Part shown: piece after piece, positions 1-13,600 of the stretch
How positions within the stretch are numbered: the first letter of the stretch is position 1
Layout of the letters: each line of letters begins with the position of its first letter
Origin: Trichostrongylus colubriformis
Lineage: Eukaryota > Nematoda > Chromadorea > Rhabditida > Trichostrongylidae
Assembly: GCA_963978905.1 (NCBI GenBank)
Contig: OZ022256.1
Span: forward strand, 59,715,377-59,779,376
DNA: 64,000 nt
Reading direction: 5' to 3'
Made by a program: the position numbers and the translations under genes
The notes under the pieces: model-generated
What the model was told of the DNA's origin: nothing
The model's input: only the letters and a program-made list of their open reading frames with translations
Database searches by the model: none

Positions 1-1910
1 TGATGATACTGAAAATCTATGATTGAGATGGAATCTACACCGTTTCGTGGGCAGACAGATCATTTCGCAGCTGTAGATGATTTTCCCTTGTGGTGGCTCA
101 CGGTTGAGTCATCAGGGCACTGCTCAAAGTGCTTGGTAGCAGCGATTCCGATCACATATTTCAAAAGGAAACTTACAAATGAACCAGGTAGGATATCAAA
201 GATTTCAGTAGGTAAGAAACCACTAACAGAGGAAATCTAGTGAATCGTCAGTTTTGGCGCAATATCACTGAGCAACAACTGTCTAAATTACTGGTTTTGG
301 ATTCAGTACAGTGCTTCTGGAGATTTCATTGGATTCATGTCCCAGGCGTATCCCCAGCATCACAAGGCCAGCGTTCATAGTTAGTGCAATCTGCGTTTCA
401 GCAGAATTGTGCAATCTATGGGAAAAGAATAAATACGTATCAACCGAGAGAATTGAGGGATTCGCTTTTGAGGAGATTTGCCCGCGATTTTGTTGGAACT
501 ATAGAATTGTGGAATCTTCACATTTATAATCCTCACGTCTCTTCGGAGCTCGGGATGTGATACGTATGAAATCCTGATCCACGCGTTTAACAGTTTCGCA
601 TTTACACAAAAACGCAATTCGCGATTCTCCCAATCAATATGTATCCATATCATATTCCCTCAACTTCACCACTATTAATGTTAGCTAACTGTATCATTAA
701 ACAGAAGGCAATAGACGCTTGATGCAAGTTGTAAGGCCAGATATAATTGTGCAGCAAGGTTCAGCCCAACCACGAATAAGTCGAAAACTGTCCTTTAGAC
801 AGTTGCCACAGATTCCTAGTAACGTCCGAGAAAAAATTTCAAAATTTGTTTTGGTATCAATAAATCAAACAAGTAAAGCGATTAGAAAATAAATAGTGAA
901 TAATTAGTTAGTAAATAGAAATCAAAGAATTGAAAAATAAAGGAACCAAATTACAGATATAGGCTTATAGACGATAGGCTATAGAGAGGTACCTCTTTCT
1001 TTCGGAAAATGTCCAAGGCCTGAAGGGGTAAAAAGAGCGGCGATTGTGATCCAACACAGATGGTTGCTCAATACTCCACGAGAACAATTCACGAGCTCCA
1101 AATAGCCGTGTGATCTTTGTCGGCGGCAAGACATCAGGTGAATCCAGTGATATGGAACATGTACTAAGGATAGCGCTCCGCACAATCATATTGCTCTCCT
1201 CTCTTCTCTGATTCTGTGCAGTACATTTTAAAAAAAGAAAAGAAAAGCAACAATTGTGGATCAGGCAGTTGGATTGAATTCACTCGCAAACCGTTTTGCC
1301 TGTGTGAGCAAATTGAATTCTATTTTTGTTGATTATACTATTTATTATTAGTCATCTATATTTATTTATTACTTTATTTTATTGCTAAGCTTCGTTCACT
1401 GTGGATCCATGTCAACTACGAACTGATGCGACACACTGTAGCGTCGTTACGCATCGAGGAACTGCTTAATTGAGGGTGAGGGAGATCCACCTGGGTGATC
1501 ATCCACAATTAATTCAGCGCTCCATCTGTACCCTGCAATAGAACTGCTCATTAATTATTCATGAAACACAGGTATTCAGGAGAGTATGATCGAGGAAATT
1601 GGACACACAGGAAATGATCCATCACGCCAAGTTTCCGCTCGAGTGCCCCTATCAGGTATAAGCGTAAAACTCATTAGAATAAGCCGTGAGCTCGTGTGGA
1701 TTCAAAAGAGTGGGAATACCCGAGTGTAAGCGGAATTTTTACGGTATTTAACAACTTCTTTTTTTTTTCATGGGAGACTCAACTTGAACTTTAGTAACTG
1801 CTTTTTTAAAAAATATTGTATGGCTAAAAATGCCATGTTACTGCACCTTTGAACCAAATTTCGAAGGTCTTGCTGCAGGGTTTCATTAGATCAGCCGAAG
1901 CTTAACTATG
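1..1910. other. Intergenic; no gene recognised
   Basis: AT-rich sequence with short frames only and no recognisable protein motif or strong splice pairs on either strand. Nothing here could be tied to a repeat family elsewhere in the window. Confidence 0.5.
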
Positions 1911-2655
1911 TACAGGGGGTGCCAAAAAAAAGTAATTTTGCCCACGGCTCACATCTGCCAATTTTACAAAACGTAGGGAAATGAAAGAGATAAAGGTATT
2001 GGGGCAAAACATTCCCGAAATGTTCCTCTAAAAGTAGGAACAAGCTGTGGCTCCTCACGTTCATGTTCATAAAAATATGGAGGTTTCATTCGGCGCAGTC
2101 GGGCTTCGGAGTACCTACATTTAAAAATTCGCTAAAAACAGTGGAGCCAAGCTCCGTGGTAGGTCTTTTGTGGGAAGCTTCCTGAGGGTTGGCCCTTTGG
2201 TTCTTGGAAGTCTCAGAGCCCCTGCTGCTTGGACAAGGCTGCTATGATCCAAAGTATCATTTTCATGCCTCAAATCCGCCTCCGGAGGGGTTTCAGTGGT
2301 AGGGGAACATTTTGGCTCTTGGAAACGAAGGGCGCTGGGAACCCGGGAAAAACGCAATGTTAAAGAACACCATCCGGTATGAATCCCCTTAGGTACCCAG
2401 ATTGAACGGACGTCAGCAAGGTTGTGAAAGAGGGCGAAGAAAATTCGGATTTTGCCAGTTGAGGTGATACATCTTGTTCAGTCTTTCCTTGATCCCGTTC
2501 CTGCTCGTGCAGGAGGCTGCCACGGAGTATAGTGATATAGTTAGGTCTGCTCTTGATTCTGGGGATGAGAATACCTCAATAGAATTTACTGTAGTTTGGC
2601 TAAATGGGGTCGAAAGTGGAGGAGACAAAATTACTTTTTTTTGGCACCCCCTGTA
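1911..2655. mobile_element. Non-autonomous Tc1/mariner-type element with perfect 30-bp inverted ends
   Basis: Both ends begin TACAGGGGGTGCC, then eight A, then GTAATTTTG; the 30 bases at 1911-1940 and 2626-2655 are exact reverse complements. The outermost TA is the expected target duplication. The 745-bp interior shows no transposase motif on either strand, so it would need an enzyme in trans. Perfect ends suggest fairly recent insertion. Confidence 0.85.
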
Positions 2656-5107
2656 GTGCACTGGTTATTGTTGGGCGCTTCAGAGATACGCTGTGCTTAC
2701 GGAACGCACTTGGTATCGATGGCAATTCATATGGCATACATATTCAGTGACATACGAGGTTCCAGCAGGTGTACCGTAACTGTTTGTCTCCTCAGATAAG
2801 TTTGTACTAGTTCATCGACCGCTGTCGATTCAAGGGTTCGGTTGGTCTGGATTGGCACTGATCCACAAGATCTTAGTCAAGGTACTGTGTCAGTACTTCT
2901 GAAAGAGATTGCCAAACTTTCTACGTGACCCAACTCATCTTCGCTCCGAGCTCTGAGAGCAGAGGAAACGTTGCGGACGGTAGGAGAAGGATTTCCGTGA
3001 AGTTCGCGATGTCGCAGCTTCGGACTCCTTCCTTGAGCAGCTTCTCGATGATAGGACGGTGTAGAGAAACCTTCAAGCGAGAGGGATAGCCTATAGATAA
3101 AATAGCCTTTTAAATATCATACATTTCCTGAGCTTTCGAGCCAACTTGTTGTATTTTGGAAATATCACGCGGCAGAGTGCCAGCACGTGCGGACACCTGC
3201 TTCCTATACTTTTCAGCCACCCTGTACATACATATTAGGGTGGTGCATAATTAATGCAGATTTATTGTTGCGTTTTACCCTAGTGAAAAGTACGTTTTGA
3301 CGATTACCAAATGGGAAGCAATCCTTGATTTTGATGGTGGAAATGCTCTCGAATATTCATTTGAACACGTATTCCTAAATTTTATTGGTTCACTGAATAA
3401 TTTTGTTGAAAAAGAAGCATCAACCCAATATTTTGAACATTTGTGAAACAAGCGCTATTCTTTCTCGAAAATTCAATGGATGTTCTAAGACCGACTGATC
3501 GATAGCAGACCGCAGTCTGAATGGATCATAGAAATATCGACTCAGGTCATTCTTCGCGTGCCATTGTATAGGAAGTTTTTCTGTATCCAGTGGGGTCGAC
3601 CGCATGATTTTGCATACCTGAAAGACCACCCCACTATCATTCATCATTCAGCTGTATCGTCTTACATACATTACACCTAAGTCTACGTCTTCTTCAGTCC
3701 GCAGCTTCTAAGTACATGAAGATCATCTACATTCTCCAGGTTCCGCGTACATGACTTCGACTCGGGGCTGGACAGAAATGCTCAATGCAGCTAACGGTAC
3801 ACGGATTGGTGAGGTTAGTTCCTACTTGTTTTTGGTTCTAAATTTTACGTATTCAATCTATTTTTATTTGCTTACTTTTTTTGAATTCTTTAACATTATT
3901 TGTTGAATGTTCGAGAGTTAACCCAGTTCGCATATTCTTGCAGATCAAATTATTAATTGACGGGTGATTAAACGTTAGCCTACCCGGAAATGGATGTTGC
4001 TGGCTTTTTTCAGGATGTATGGACGTAAATGTCAGAACGATTCATCATTTTCCCCTAACTCGACGTAATATGTCATGCACAGTTGATGGACCCCGCCACG
4101 CTTATGATTCTATTGGTGGCTCCCACCTGATTGTGCACCGTTCGGTATGTTTAGCATTGATCTGGCGATAAGGCGACTTGTGGGACAAGTGATCACTGGA
4201 AATGGGCTTGTATAGAAATGCGATTCTTTTCAAATTTGCTTTTATATAGATATAAAGGTATGAGTAGCAGAGACATAGAGTAGTCGACTGAAAGAGTAGC
4301 ATCAACAGAAATTCAGGGTGTTTTTGTTCCCCTTCGAAATCAATTTATGGGTAGATTACTTCAGAAAAAAAACACGGAAGACTAACAAAGGTCTATTGTT
4401 ATAACTAAAATCCGAAAACCGAAAAAAACTAGCCCGTTTGAATTCCCGTCAAATAGTTTTCCAACAGTTGTCAGCTAACAGGTGCACTGCCCACAGTCAA
4501 GAGCCTAGTTTTGATTTGCTTCCCACCACCACATCACCCATCTTATGATCACAGTCCACTTTGCTCCGCGGGCTTCTGACATTACCCGCGTGCCCATTAC
4601 CATTGTATCCTTGCCAGATTTCGTGTTTTCCACTTGACAGTATAGAAGGTGAAGAGGAGTTTGTGTAGTCACAGGTGACGCGCATCGCATTCCCATCTTA
4701 TGGTGCAGCGATCAAATCCCGCGTCAACGCCCACCCAGGTCAGCAAAGTTCCATCCATTTGGAGTCGGTGAATTGAGTACTCGCTTGAGTGATAAAAGCA
4801 CTGATCTGTACATCGGTTAGCCTGTGCACGCCGAATCGCCTTCATCTGCCACTACGATTCAGAAGAGAACTAGAATGCGCGGACCTCACAGAAGAGATTG
4901 ATTAACGCCAAAAACTTTAAGTAGAGAGGATTGAGCATGGTGTCGCCCGAACTTTGTTCGTGCCCTCACTATTGAAATTACTATTGGAAACTATTGATTA
5001 CTATTTACTATTGCAATTCCGCGCGGGCAGGTTCGAGGCATTAGAAATAACATGTGGATTATCCCGGGGTTGTCCAAGTATCAAGGCCTTATTGTTAGTC
5101 CTATCAC
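2656..5107. other. Intergenic; possible mariner end at about 3233
   Basis: No gene recognised. At 3233 the sequence TTAGGGTGGTGCATAATTAA resembles a mariner inverted end, but no matching opposite end or transposase was found, so it is at most a solo end. A short frame around 4497-4690 (- strand) looks coding-like but has no recognised motif. Confidence 0.4.
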
Positions 5108-5475
5108 GGGTGCGTAACCTTTTGCCGAATTTTGGCACGTCGGATTTCGTCGCGTGATTGCGTACATTGTGTAAGCTCCCTTTGAAGTTTTCCGCCCTGA
5201 TTAACTATTACTTGATTAGGATTATTATCATGTAATGTTGTAGTTTTTTTTATTTTTTTATGTTACTAATTTGCCTTTTTAGGGTAGGTTGTTAGTTTAT
5301 TAGTTTAAAGTTATTGTTTTACGATGATGACAGACAGCTAATTCTTTTGAGGAGCTCCACGGCACCTATCCCTTGCGTTCTGAGCGAAATCCCAACCGAC
5401 CGATGCAAGTCGCACTGATGCGCCGCGAGTGCGACGCCGCAAAGCGCCAAAGCGATCATTTCTGGGGAAAACTAT
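5108..5475. mobile_element. Truncated copy of the GTGTGTA..CTTATGTC palindromic family
   Basis: The left end, GGGTGCGTAACC followed by GGATTTCGTCGCG, and the interior (AAGTTTTCCGCCC, CTTGATTAGGA.TATTATCATGTAATG, GGAGCTCCACGGCACC) match the copy at 49544-49901 segment by segment. The right inverted end is missing, so the copy is truncated or decayed near 5475. Confidence 0.6.
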
Positions 5476-7559
5476 ACGTTAGGGATCCACCACCAAAATT
5501 CCGCAGTTCTTTTAGATAGACGCAGATGCTGTAGGTGTTCTTGAACCCGACGGCGCAGGCTGTCTGTTTCATGTACTGATGATGGCGAAGATGATGAACC
5601 ACAGCTTGCTTCTGCTAACAGAGAAACATTTCAAAAATATTTCACCCCTTCGTTTTCAGCTCTTTTCTTACACGGCTCATGGTGCAAATATTCATACTCG
5701 CAATTGCTCCTTTTTGTCCTTCCCTCTCTGAATATTTTGGGTCAATCCAGTCCTGCAGTTTATTCTAAACGCTCTATCTAATTGACCAGGTCAATATTGG
5801 TTTAAATAGGTCCGGGCACTAGCTGTGACAATTGCGGCAGCTCTCTGATCTCGAAATATCGACCGGCACACCGCTCACCGCCAATTACAGAGGAAAAGTG
5901 ATTAAGGCGGGCGGCCACAAGGTGGTGGTGTTCGCCAACCGTCATCCTCCTCCTCATTTCACTAGGCACACGCAAAAACAGTTGCGTGGGTGGAGGCCAC
6001 TGTATTGCGCGTTACTCAGTAATACGCTCACCTCTTCCTCTCTCTCAATTGGGTGACAGATGTCCGCATAGATTAGTCTGAATATCGAATAGCTCGTTAT
6101 AATGACAACGCTATGCATCGCTCACCATCGCACATTGCTACCATCACTCCTCGTCCTCCCCGTCATCACCCACAACAACTGAGGTTACCGGAGAAGAGGC
6201 GGGATTGGGGATGGGATGAGATGCGGAGATATCGCGATATCGCCTACCTTGACATTCGCCATGATCCCACGCGACTCCGTTATTCGCCCCCACACTGCCT
6301 CCTATTAGAGCTCGTCAATAGTTTCGGAATATTTTTTTCGCGGTATTATAACGGGGAATTATGTCTGTTCCGGGACGATTTTTTAATTTATGGCCGAATT
6401 CCTATTGATTTTCAGGCTGAAAGGTCATTTTTTCGATAGTTTTAGCTCGCAGTCGCATGTAGTAGCGTGACCACAAACGAAAAGTTTTTTGTGAATTAAT
6501 TGAAGTTTCCGTATTTTATTACTTTGTATGCGTTTTTTGAACAATTTTTGGAGCTTTTCGCATATTGCTCTTTCAAAGCCTCAGGTCCATCTAATATAAT
6601 TATGTGAAAAACCAAAGTGGGGCTTCAGAATTCACTCCAAAAGACTCAGAAAGGTTTGTAAATTAAAATGCTACAGAGGAAATTCAAGCTAGGAAGTGGC
6701 TCTTGGCGCTTTTTTCAAGACTGGAAAAGAGCCTTGTAGACGAGCTTTCAGCGCCCAGCGCTTTCCTCAAGCCTGAACTAGAGCAACTTACTTTGTATAT
6801 TAACTGTAATCAGTAGATTTGCACTTCGATGAATTATCGCTTCAATGGTGGAGCAGAAATTGTATTGTTTTTGTTTCGAGTTTTTTCTATACAATTTTTA
6901 ATGGGATTTTGCTTTTTCTGAAGGGGAAAAACGAAGATTTTTTAAATGTGTCGCTCTTCATGAAAATCTGAAGATTCGATATTTCCATGGAATTGGACTT
7001 CTAAAACGGCTTGTTCTGGGATAGAATTTCGCCGCCTTGAGAGCAATGGGATTTTTTTCTGGCAAGTGCTCTGAAGGTGATATAAGCAAATGGGGAGGGG
7101 GGGGGAGGTTGTTTATTGGCAAACTTCTATCAATTTCATGTTCTGTATTTGTTCTTTACTATTTGTGTTTTTACTTTTGATTTTCGGTGATAATATGTGA
7201 TAACATCCTCGTCCGAGGGAATCTTTTGAGATCCTTTCTTCTGTCGTGATCCTGATATGCTATCTCTCACGAATCTCTGAAATTTGGTTTCTATCTAAAC
7301 GTGGATGACCGCCGCTATTGGTGTGCATTGTGTAGCCTTGTATGGAAGGATGGGGCTTTAACGTGGGCATATTAGCATTAAACACTAGTATTTCCCGAAT
7401 CTCCCTTGCTTTGCGATCGTAAACCTTTACAGTTCCGATTGGACAATGTATCAACGAGAGGTGGGGGACGTGTGTCCCGATGGGACAAGTCACCCATGTC
7501 GTTGGTCCGATTCCAATTAGCTCCTTTCAAGTGCTCAGGCGAAAATTCTTAAGTAGTTA
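5476..7559. other. Intergenic; no gene recognised
   Basis: Short overlapping frames and AT-rich stretches, plus a nine-G run at 7097-7105. No motif, RNA gene or repeat-family copy identified. Confidence 0.45.
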
Positions 7560-7795
7560 GACATGAATAAGGAAGTTGCAAGTCTCTTTTTTCTTCTGAA
7601 TAACATGAATAAGGAAGGAATTCTGAATAGCATGAATAAGGAAGTTGCAAGTCTTTTTTTCTTCTGAATGGCATGAATAAGGAAAGAATGCTGAATGGCA
7701 TGAAGTTGCAAGTATTCCGTTCTTCTAAATAGCATGAATAAGGAAAAGACTCTGAATAGCATGAATAAGGAAGTTGCGAGTCTTTTTTTTCGAAC
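7560..7795. repeat. Minisatellite built from CATGAATAAGGAA units
   Basis: The phrase CATGAATAAGGAAGTTGCAAGTC, followed by a T-rich spacer and CTTCTGAAT, recurs about every 68 bp with variants, and the core CATGAATAAGGAA appears eight times. The minus-strand frames through it (repeating SLFMLFR) are by-products of the repeat, not a gene. Confidence 0.8.
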
Positions 7796-7840
7796 AAATC
7801 GCAATCCGTCTAGAAAAAGCATATCGGATATATAGAATGG

Positions 7841-8273
7841 TTAAAGGAATAGTCCACGGGAAATGAGTTTTTGTGTTACCCATACGATTATGTTGTATTT
7901 TCCTAATGTGGGCCTCATGCAAAATTTCACGCGAAAAAATGCGAATCTGGCTGAGATACAGCACCACAAAGTGCGGTCCCAGTGGGCGGGGCCTAGGAGA
8001 AAAGCCTCGTTCCGTCATCCGCCGTGGTCGGAGACGCATTGTAGAAGCAGAAAGTTTCGTAAACAGTCCCACTCTCCGTTCCCAACGGCGGCGGACGACG
8101 GGACGAGGCTTTTACTCTTAGGCCCCGCCCACTGGGACCGCACTTTGTGGTGCTGTATCTCAGCCAGATTCGCATTTTTTCGCGTGAAATTTTGCATGAG
8201 GCCCACATTAGGCAAATACAACATAAACGTATGGGTAACACAAAAACGCATTTTCCGTGGACGATTCCTTTAA
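7841..8273. mobile_element. 433-bp near-perfect palindromic MITE
   Basis: The two ends are TTAAAGGAAT and ATTCCTTTAA, and almost the entire element is one inverted repeat: arms of roughly 180 bases (GTCCACGG, TTTTTGTGTTACCCATACG, AATTTCACGCGAAAAAATGCG, CCAGTGGGCGGGGCCTA) around a short centre. TTAA at the ends may be the target duplication. The matching frames on both strands are products of the symmetry. A diverged copy lies at 62273-62669. Confidence 0.9.
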
Positions 8274-8523
8274 AAGCCGGGTGATGAAATTCTGCGAACC
8301 CATAAAGTAAAGCAGTGAGCTGATTGTCAGGTAATTTCCATTAATTAGCGTCTCCATAGTCAATTACATAGTTGTTACTCAATTTAATGAGCTGACCTGA
8401 GTGGAACACTTGCAGGTTGATGAGAGGTAGAGAATACGTGCCGATAAACTCCCTCAGTATCAGCATTCGAAGTCCATTTTCGATTATGAACTGTACAGTG
8501 CACCTATGGGGCCATCGATGTTA

Positions 8524-8694
8524 GGCCGGTGTCAGAATTCGCGATTTTGTTACTTTGCAATTTTGCAGCGTTGAATTTCACACGCGATATTGCGTCCTTT
8601 AAAACTCGCATTGCCACGATTCCGGTCGCGGAGCCGCGACACCGTCAAACCGTAGAATCGCAAAATCGCAAAATCGTGAAGTTTGACGGCGACC
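8524..8694. mobile_element. Small palindromic element, GCCG..TTCGCGATTTTG family, copy 1
   Basis: The left end GGCCGGTGTCAGAATTCGCG is mirrored by the right end CGTGAAGTTTGACGGCGACC. The interior is rich in CGCGATTTTG/CGCAAAATCG words. Related copies are at 9910-10102 and 38235-38354. Confidence 0.65.
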
Positions 8695-9909
8695 TTTGGG
8701 ATGACTGGGTAGTGCTAACATCCTATATCACTTGAAAAAATAGCCCAATGGTTGGGAATCTTCGCATAATTACGAAGTGAAAAGGATTTCCGGGAATGTG
8801 AGTTACGTATTCTCACAAAAAGAGATTAATTTACCCACTCCGCAGCTGCTTTCCCATAGGCAAAAGCGAAGTCTCCATTCTCCAGCATGTAAAAATCAAC
8901 ATGAACAAATAGGAGCCGGAAAACATTCAAAAAACGAAAAGGAGTGGCCCTATACACCCGAACCAACCCCACCAGCTTTCATTTTGATGCGGTTGAAAAG
9001 GTGGTTTTTAGAAAAAATGATCCCTACTCGGGTGGGAATCTCTACCTGTACCTAGAAGTAATAAGACCCATAGAACAATATGGATATGGATATGGCGCTA
9101 TGAACATAGATGAAATAAATAATATAATTATAACGATATAACAAAATATGATTATGGCGCTAATTCGCCTGGCGCCCGTGACATAGGCGCCGGCGCCAAA
9201 ATGAGATAGATCGTCATATTCGTAAAAGTTGTCCACGTAAGCAGTTTTAGCTCCCGTATAAATATATGGCACCATTTTCAAACTTTTTGGCAGAGGGGGT
9301 ATCACATCGAAAGGGTGCTAAGGATGGTATTTCTGCGATAATTTACCTCTTTTTGTGCCGGGCGAGTGTCATATTCGTGTCCTACGTGTCCAGTCAAGCT
9401 CGGCTACAAGTTTTTAGCTGAATCGGAATGCTGCTCACTAAGAATCACCCTTTTACCCACATTAAAATGAGAACCGGTAAAGTTATTTGGGGTGAACAAT
9501 GCTAAAAATTAATAAATGTTGGACTTTGGTCTCATTCCTATGCCACTCCTCGATTTCTGGCGTATGTGAATGATCCCCGTACGGGCTAAATTTATAGATC
9601 CTGTGATGCGGCTCCATTTCTAGTGCTCCTCGATCGGTTAAATAAACGAGACTCCATTTTCTTCAAGTTTTCAATAATTTCTTTTAATCATATTTTAATG
9701 TTAATTTTCGAAAGGTCAAAAGACAGCATGTAAGCAACAAGAGATGCATAATATCTTCAAGGAGGTGAAATTAAGTCTCTATGGTGTTTTTGAATGAGTT
9801 CTAAAATGTTTCTCCAAGGCCATTCACACTATTCTATCCGTCAAGTGATTTGTTATAAATTCCTGATGAAGGTCACAATTGACACGACACTCCTTAAATT
9901 TACAGCTTT

Positions 9910-10102
9910 GGCCGCCGTTAGACTTCGCGAGTTGGGCCATTTCCCTTCTTTGTGGTGTCCGACGGCTCCGCACGCGATGTTCTCAAGATTTTCAAGGTTG
10001 CAGTATCACGTGCGAACGCACGCGATACTGCAAACCGACGCCGCAAGTTCCCGGAATCGCAAAATCGCGCAGTCGCAAAAATCGCATAGTCTGATGGTGG
10101 CC
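9910..10102. mobile_element. Small palindromic element, GCCG..TTCGCG family, copy 2
   Basis: The left end GGCCGCCGTTAGACTTCGCG mirrors the right end (GCATAGTCTGATGGTGGCC) preceded by repeated CGCAAAATCGC. The centre holds a second inverted pair (GCAGTATCACGTGCG / CGCACGCGATACTGC). Confidence 0.65.
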
Positions 10103-13100
10103 TTCAAAGGTGTGGTCCTCAAAACAATGTGTTTTCCACTCCAACTTTGTGTCAGCCTTGAAACTCTCCGATTTCATATCAGGCAACGAAACCTAGTGGG
10201 GCGGATAATCGATTAGCGGATATGGAACATCCAAACGAGGAAAGGGTGCCGCCGTAGAAGACAAAGGATGCATTCCCACGTAACAGGAACACCAAGGGTT
10301 GGTTCGGGCCAAGGCAACAACGAGGCAGGCGAAGGGATGCATTTGGCAGCTAATATATTTATTTCGATAGAAAAGATTAAAATAATGGAATTTCCATGCA
10401 CGATTCATTTATAATGATCGATTCTTCTCACATATTTCGTTACGGTGAAAAGAAAAAATTGAGATTAAGACAGCCTTCCAAGTGTTGTACAAAGTGAAAT
10501 GTTGTAACTATTTTTTGAAAGTATTGAATTACAATTAATGTTGTGGTAATCGAAGGGAAAGTTCTTTGGAGGCCTTGTAATGAAGAATAAGTTTGGTCTC
10601 CGTTTCGCACGGACCTTCAGACGGAAACCAAACAATTATGTATGCTCCCTCTGCGCCCCTCAGTGAGGGGAGAGAGAAAACAATTTTGTTAATGTGTGTA
10701 TTTATTTGGAATTATTCAAATTCTTAATATAGTCAAGTCACCAGCGCAAATTTATTTATTTATTTATTTATCTATTCGAATGCGCAACCACGGTTTGCGC
10801 GAAACAACATCATCTAAAACAAAAACTCTATGTCGAGAGATTGATCGAAATACAGCATGCGAAGCAGCTTGAGGTATATACGAAGAAAATAACAAACAAA
10901 CAAATCAGTTATGTACTAGTAGCAAGCAAAATTAAGAAACTTTCCACACACTCCCCACTCACAAGCAAAATTGAGGAAGAGTTCAAGAAACCTCTAAGTT
11001 AGTCTGAACGTAGCCATCTTTTTGATGTGGGTCAGGATGGAATGATGTATCGCATCCGTAAGAACTAAGCTCCTTCTAATTTAAAAACGGCAGTTACATT
11101 TTCAAGTATAGTATAATAGTTGTTAGAGCAGTATACTATGGAGAACAAGGCTAAGAATGGGAGCCAATTTCATGGCTGATTTGGCCCATACATTACTTAT
11201 ATGTACCATCATAGCAGAAACTGGAACTTTCTGTAGTGGTGGCTTGCACACACCATACACTGCTTGGAGGCGCGTCTTGCAGAAAATACTTGTGCAGCAA
11301 TCGTTGTATAGAGCTTAATTGTATGTTTCCGTTCTCACTTTCTGTGCAGCTCTCCTGCTCCCTCCGTTTTCTTGAGTTTTTCTCGTTTTCCCTACTATCT
11401 TCACATTACCCTGCAGGAAAAATCAATTTCCCAGTGAGAAGTCTTCTTCCCATAAAAATAGAACCAGAGGCGATGTCTCTGTGTCATTACTCCAGCTATG
11501 TGTATTTATAAAGAGTATTGCTACATATTGATCTTAATTGTTTTGATTTTCAATAGCTTTTGCCCATAATTCAGCATAACTGTCACAGTTTTTTGAAAAC
11601 GATCCCAATTTTCAAAAACAGCCTTAGGCTCTGAGCGTTCATTTGAAAAAGCCCTGAAAAGTTCTAAAAATCGCAAAAAGTTTCTCGAAATGTTTGCAAT
11701 TTTTAGGTGCCCCTCCTTCAGACCCAAAGTAATATAGAGTTGTACAGTTGGATGATATACTTTGTATATGTAACCGCTGGTTCCACATTTTTTTCATGAC
11801 CTACGCATCCCAAAGATAAAACCAAAATAAACTTTTTTTGAAAGGATTTTATTAGGCACTGTTTTTATGTAGAAAGAATATCATCACTCAGTACTGAGCG
11901 ATTCTCCTCTCTATGGGGAAGCCATTGAGTGGATCTCCTATGCTAATGGCTGTCTATATCGCTAATCGCTTGACCTAGGCCCATGCATGAGCCCAAATTT
12001 CTCAACCTACGCCATAGCAACACTATTTTTATTTATTTATTTATTTATTTTTCTTCGTCCAAGAGCATTACACCATTGAAGCCATGGGTTCAATATGTAA
12101 ACATTCATGCTTTTGTCTCGCTATTATTCCGCGCTTTGTCGATGGTGAATGGCCATATGGACGGAACTTGAAAGGCATGAGTGTACCCGAAATGTGACCC
12201 TGCCATCACTTCAATCGACTTTTGATTTGCCGCCTCTTCTCTATGGTCCAGGCCTGTGCGGCCCTCTATAATTATTGCCCTCGTAATTATCAGCAAAGTA
12301 GATTGCAATCACTAAGCAGTTGCTGTAGACTCTCGCATCGATTTTTCTTTTCTTTGGTTGGGTAATGACAACTATGATAATAACGTTAATAATGATATAA
12401 CAATTTTATGCTCCCCTCCACGACAAAGCAGCTCACCGTGCATTTCAAAGGAACTTTATCCTATTCATGATGTAACAAGTTTCAGTGCAAGTGAAATTGT
12501 TCATTGCCAGTTAAAAGCATTTACGACTAAATTCCACAACAGAGGCCAGAGCTCTTGGATTGGCTTTTTTTGGAGTGTGCCATGTCTTTGAGTTTGACTC
12601 GGTTTGTTGAAGGCACTGTTAAGGCAGCTGCATACAATTACTTCCAAATCGTTAAAAAATTGTTACATTCACGTTACCAAACCAAGAGTGGAAATCAGGG
12701 TCATGTGTTGCGTTGAGGAATTTTTTCTGAGTTAGTCAACCTCGACTCCCAAAGCGAGCCTCAGACCGCACGCCTCCCTTCCATCACCGATGCTGTCGGT
12801 CGGTATACTTGAGCTTTCATCCAAAAAAAAAGCCATCAGCTGATAATTATAGTATTGCCACTCAGTGTAAAGTATGAACGATTGAACGTTGACGACTTTT
12901 GTAGAGACAACTTCAGCCTAGAGATCAAATAGAGGTGGTCACACCTTCCCGATTACTCTACTCATGCTTGGCCGTGGATAGAATTCAGATAATTAGGGAG
13001 GGGATGCGTTCCCATCAGCCATGAGAAGCAGATATATTTATGTGGTCCAACTTTTAATAAGAACTGTAGTGAGCCTGAGGCACCAATTCTCAGACAGCGC

Positions 13101-13389
13101 AGGTGCTCTCTTTGTCAGAGGTGAATGACGGCCTACTGCCATGAGGGCCGACAGGCACGCCAAGCAACGGATCCGCTCATAGACAGGCTTGCTCAACAAG
13201 GAAGCCTGGTAGGATTTCTGTTATGGCACGGGGGGGAGGGGAAAGGAAGGAAAGCATATTTAGAAAAACTGGCTTCTGTAAACAAACATTTGAGCTCAAA
13301 AAAGATCACGTGTAGCGAAAATTGCGTTGAAATACGCGCTTTTCAAGCGCTATTGCGATTTTAGCGCGCTTCACCACGAACACGCACGT
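10103..13389. other. Intergenic; no gene recognised
   Basis: Contains a short inverted pair at about 10588-10635 (GTTTGGTCTCCGT / ACGGAAACCAAAC) and two TTTA-repeat runs near 10750 and 12030. No coding motif, splice-linked exon or RNA gene found. Confidence 0.45.
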
Positions 13390-13600
13390 TCCGGCGGGCA
13401 GACACCACTGTCATTTGATGTCGCGTAGGATGAAATTGATTCATTCATGATGATGATGACATAGTAGAATAGCACACAGCAACAAGCAAATAAAACAATG
13501 AAAACGAGAATAAACAAAAGAGTGAGAAAAAGTGTGATTATAGTATTATAAATAACCCATTGAATTCACACTCGACGTCTGGGTGAGGCGTCTAGGTGAG
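13390..13600. repeat. Dispersed repeat, copy 1 of a 13.4/53.2 kb pair
   Basis: Segments TGTCATTTGATGTCGCGTAG, ATTCATT.ATGATGATG, CACACAGCAACAAGCAA, GAGTGAGAAAAAGTGTGATTA and CATTGAATTC..TCGACGT recur in the same order at 53180-53350. The family is unidentified. Confidence 0.65.

Noticed and set aside
3233..3650. A full mariner element starting TTAGGGTGGTGC
   Set aside because: Only one end is seen. The minus-strand frame at 3420-3647 does not resemble a transposase and no mirrored end was found.
3745..3800. FRVHDFDSGLDRNAQC as an EF-hand exon
   Set aside because: It has the flavour of an EF-hand loop, but the calcium-loop spacing is wrong by a residue and the frame stops at once (TAA). No neighbouring exons were found.
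7863..8273. Several overlapping 80-136-codon frames on both strands
   Set aside because: They mirror each other because the sequence is a palindromic MITE.
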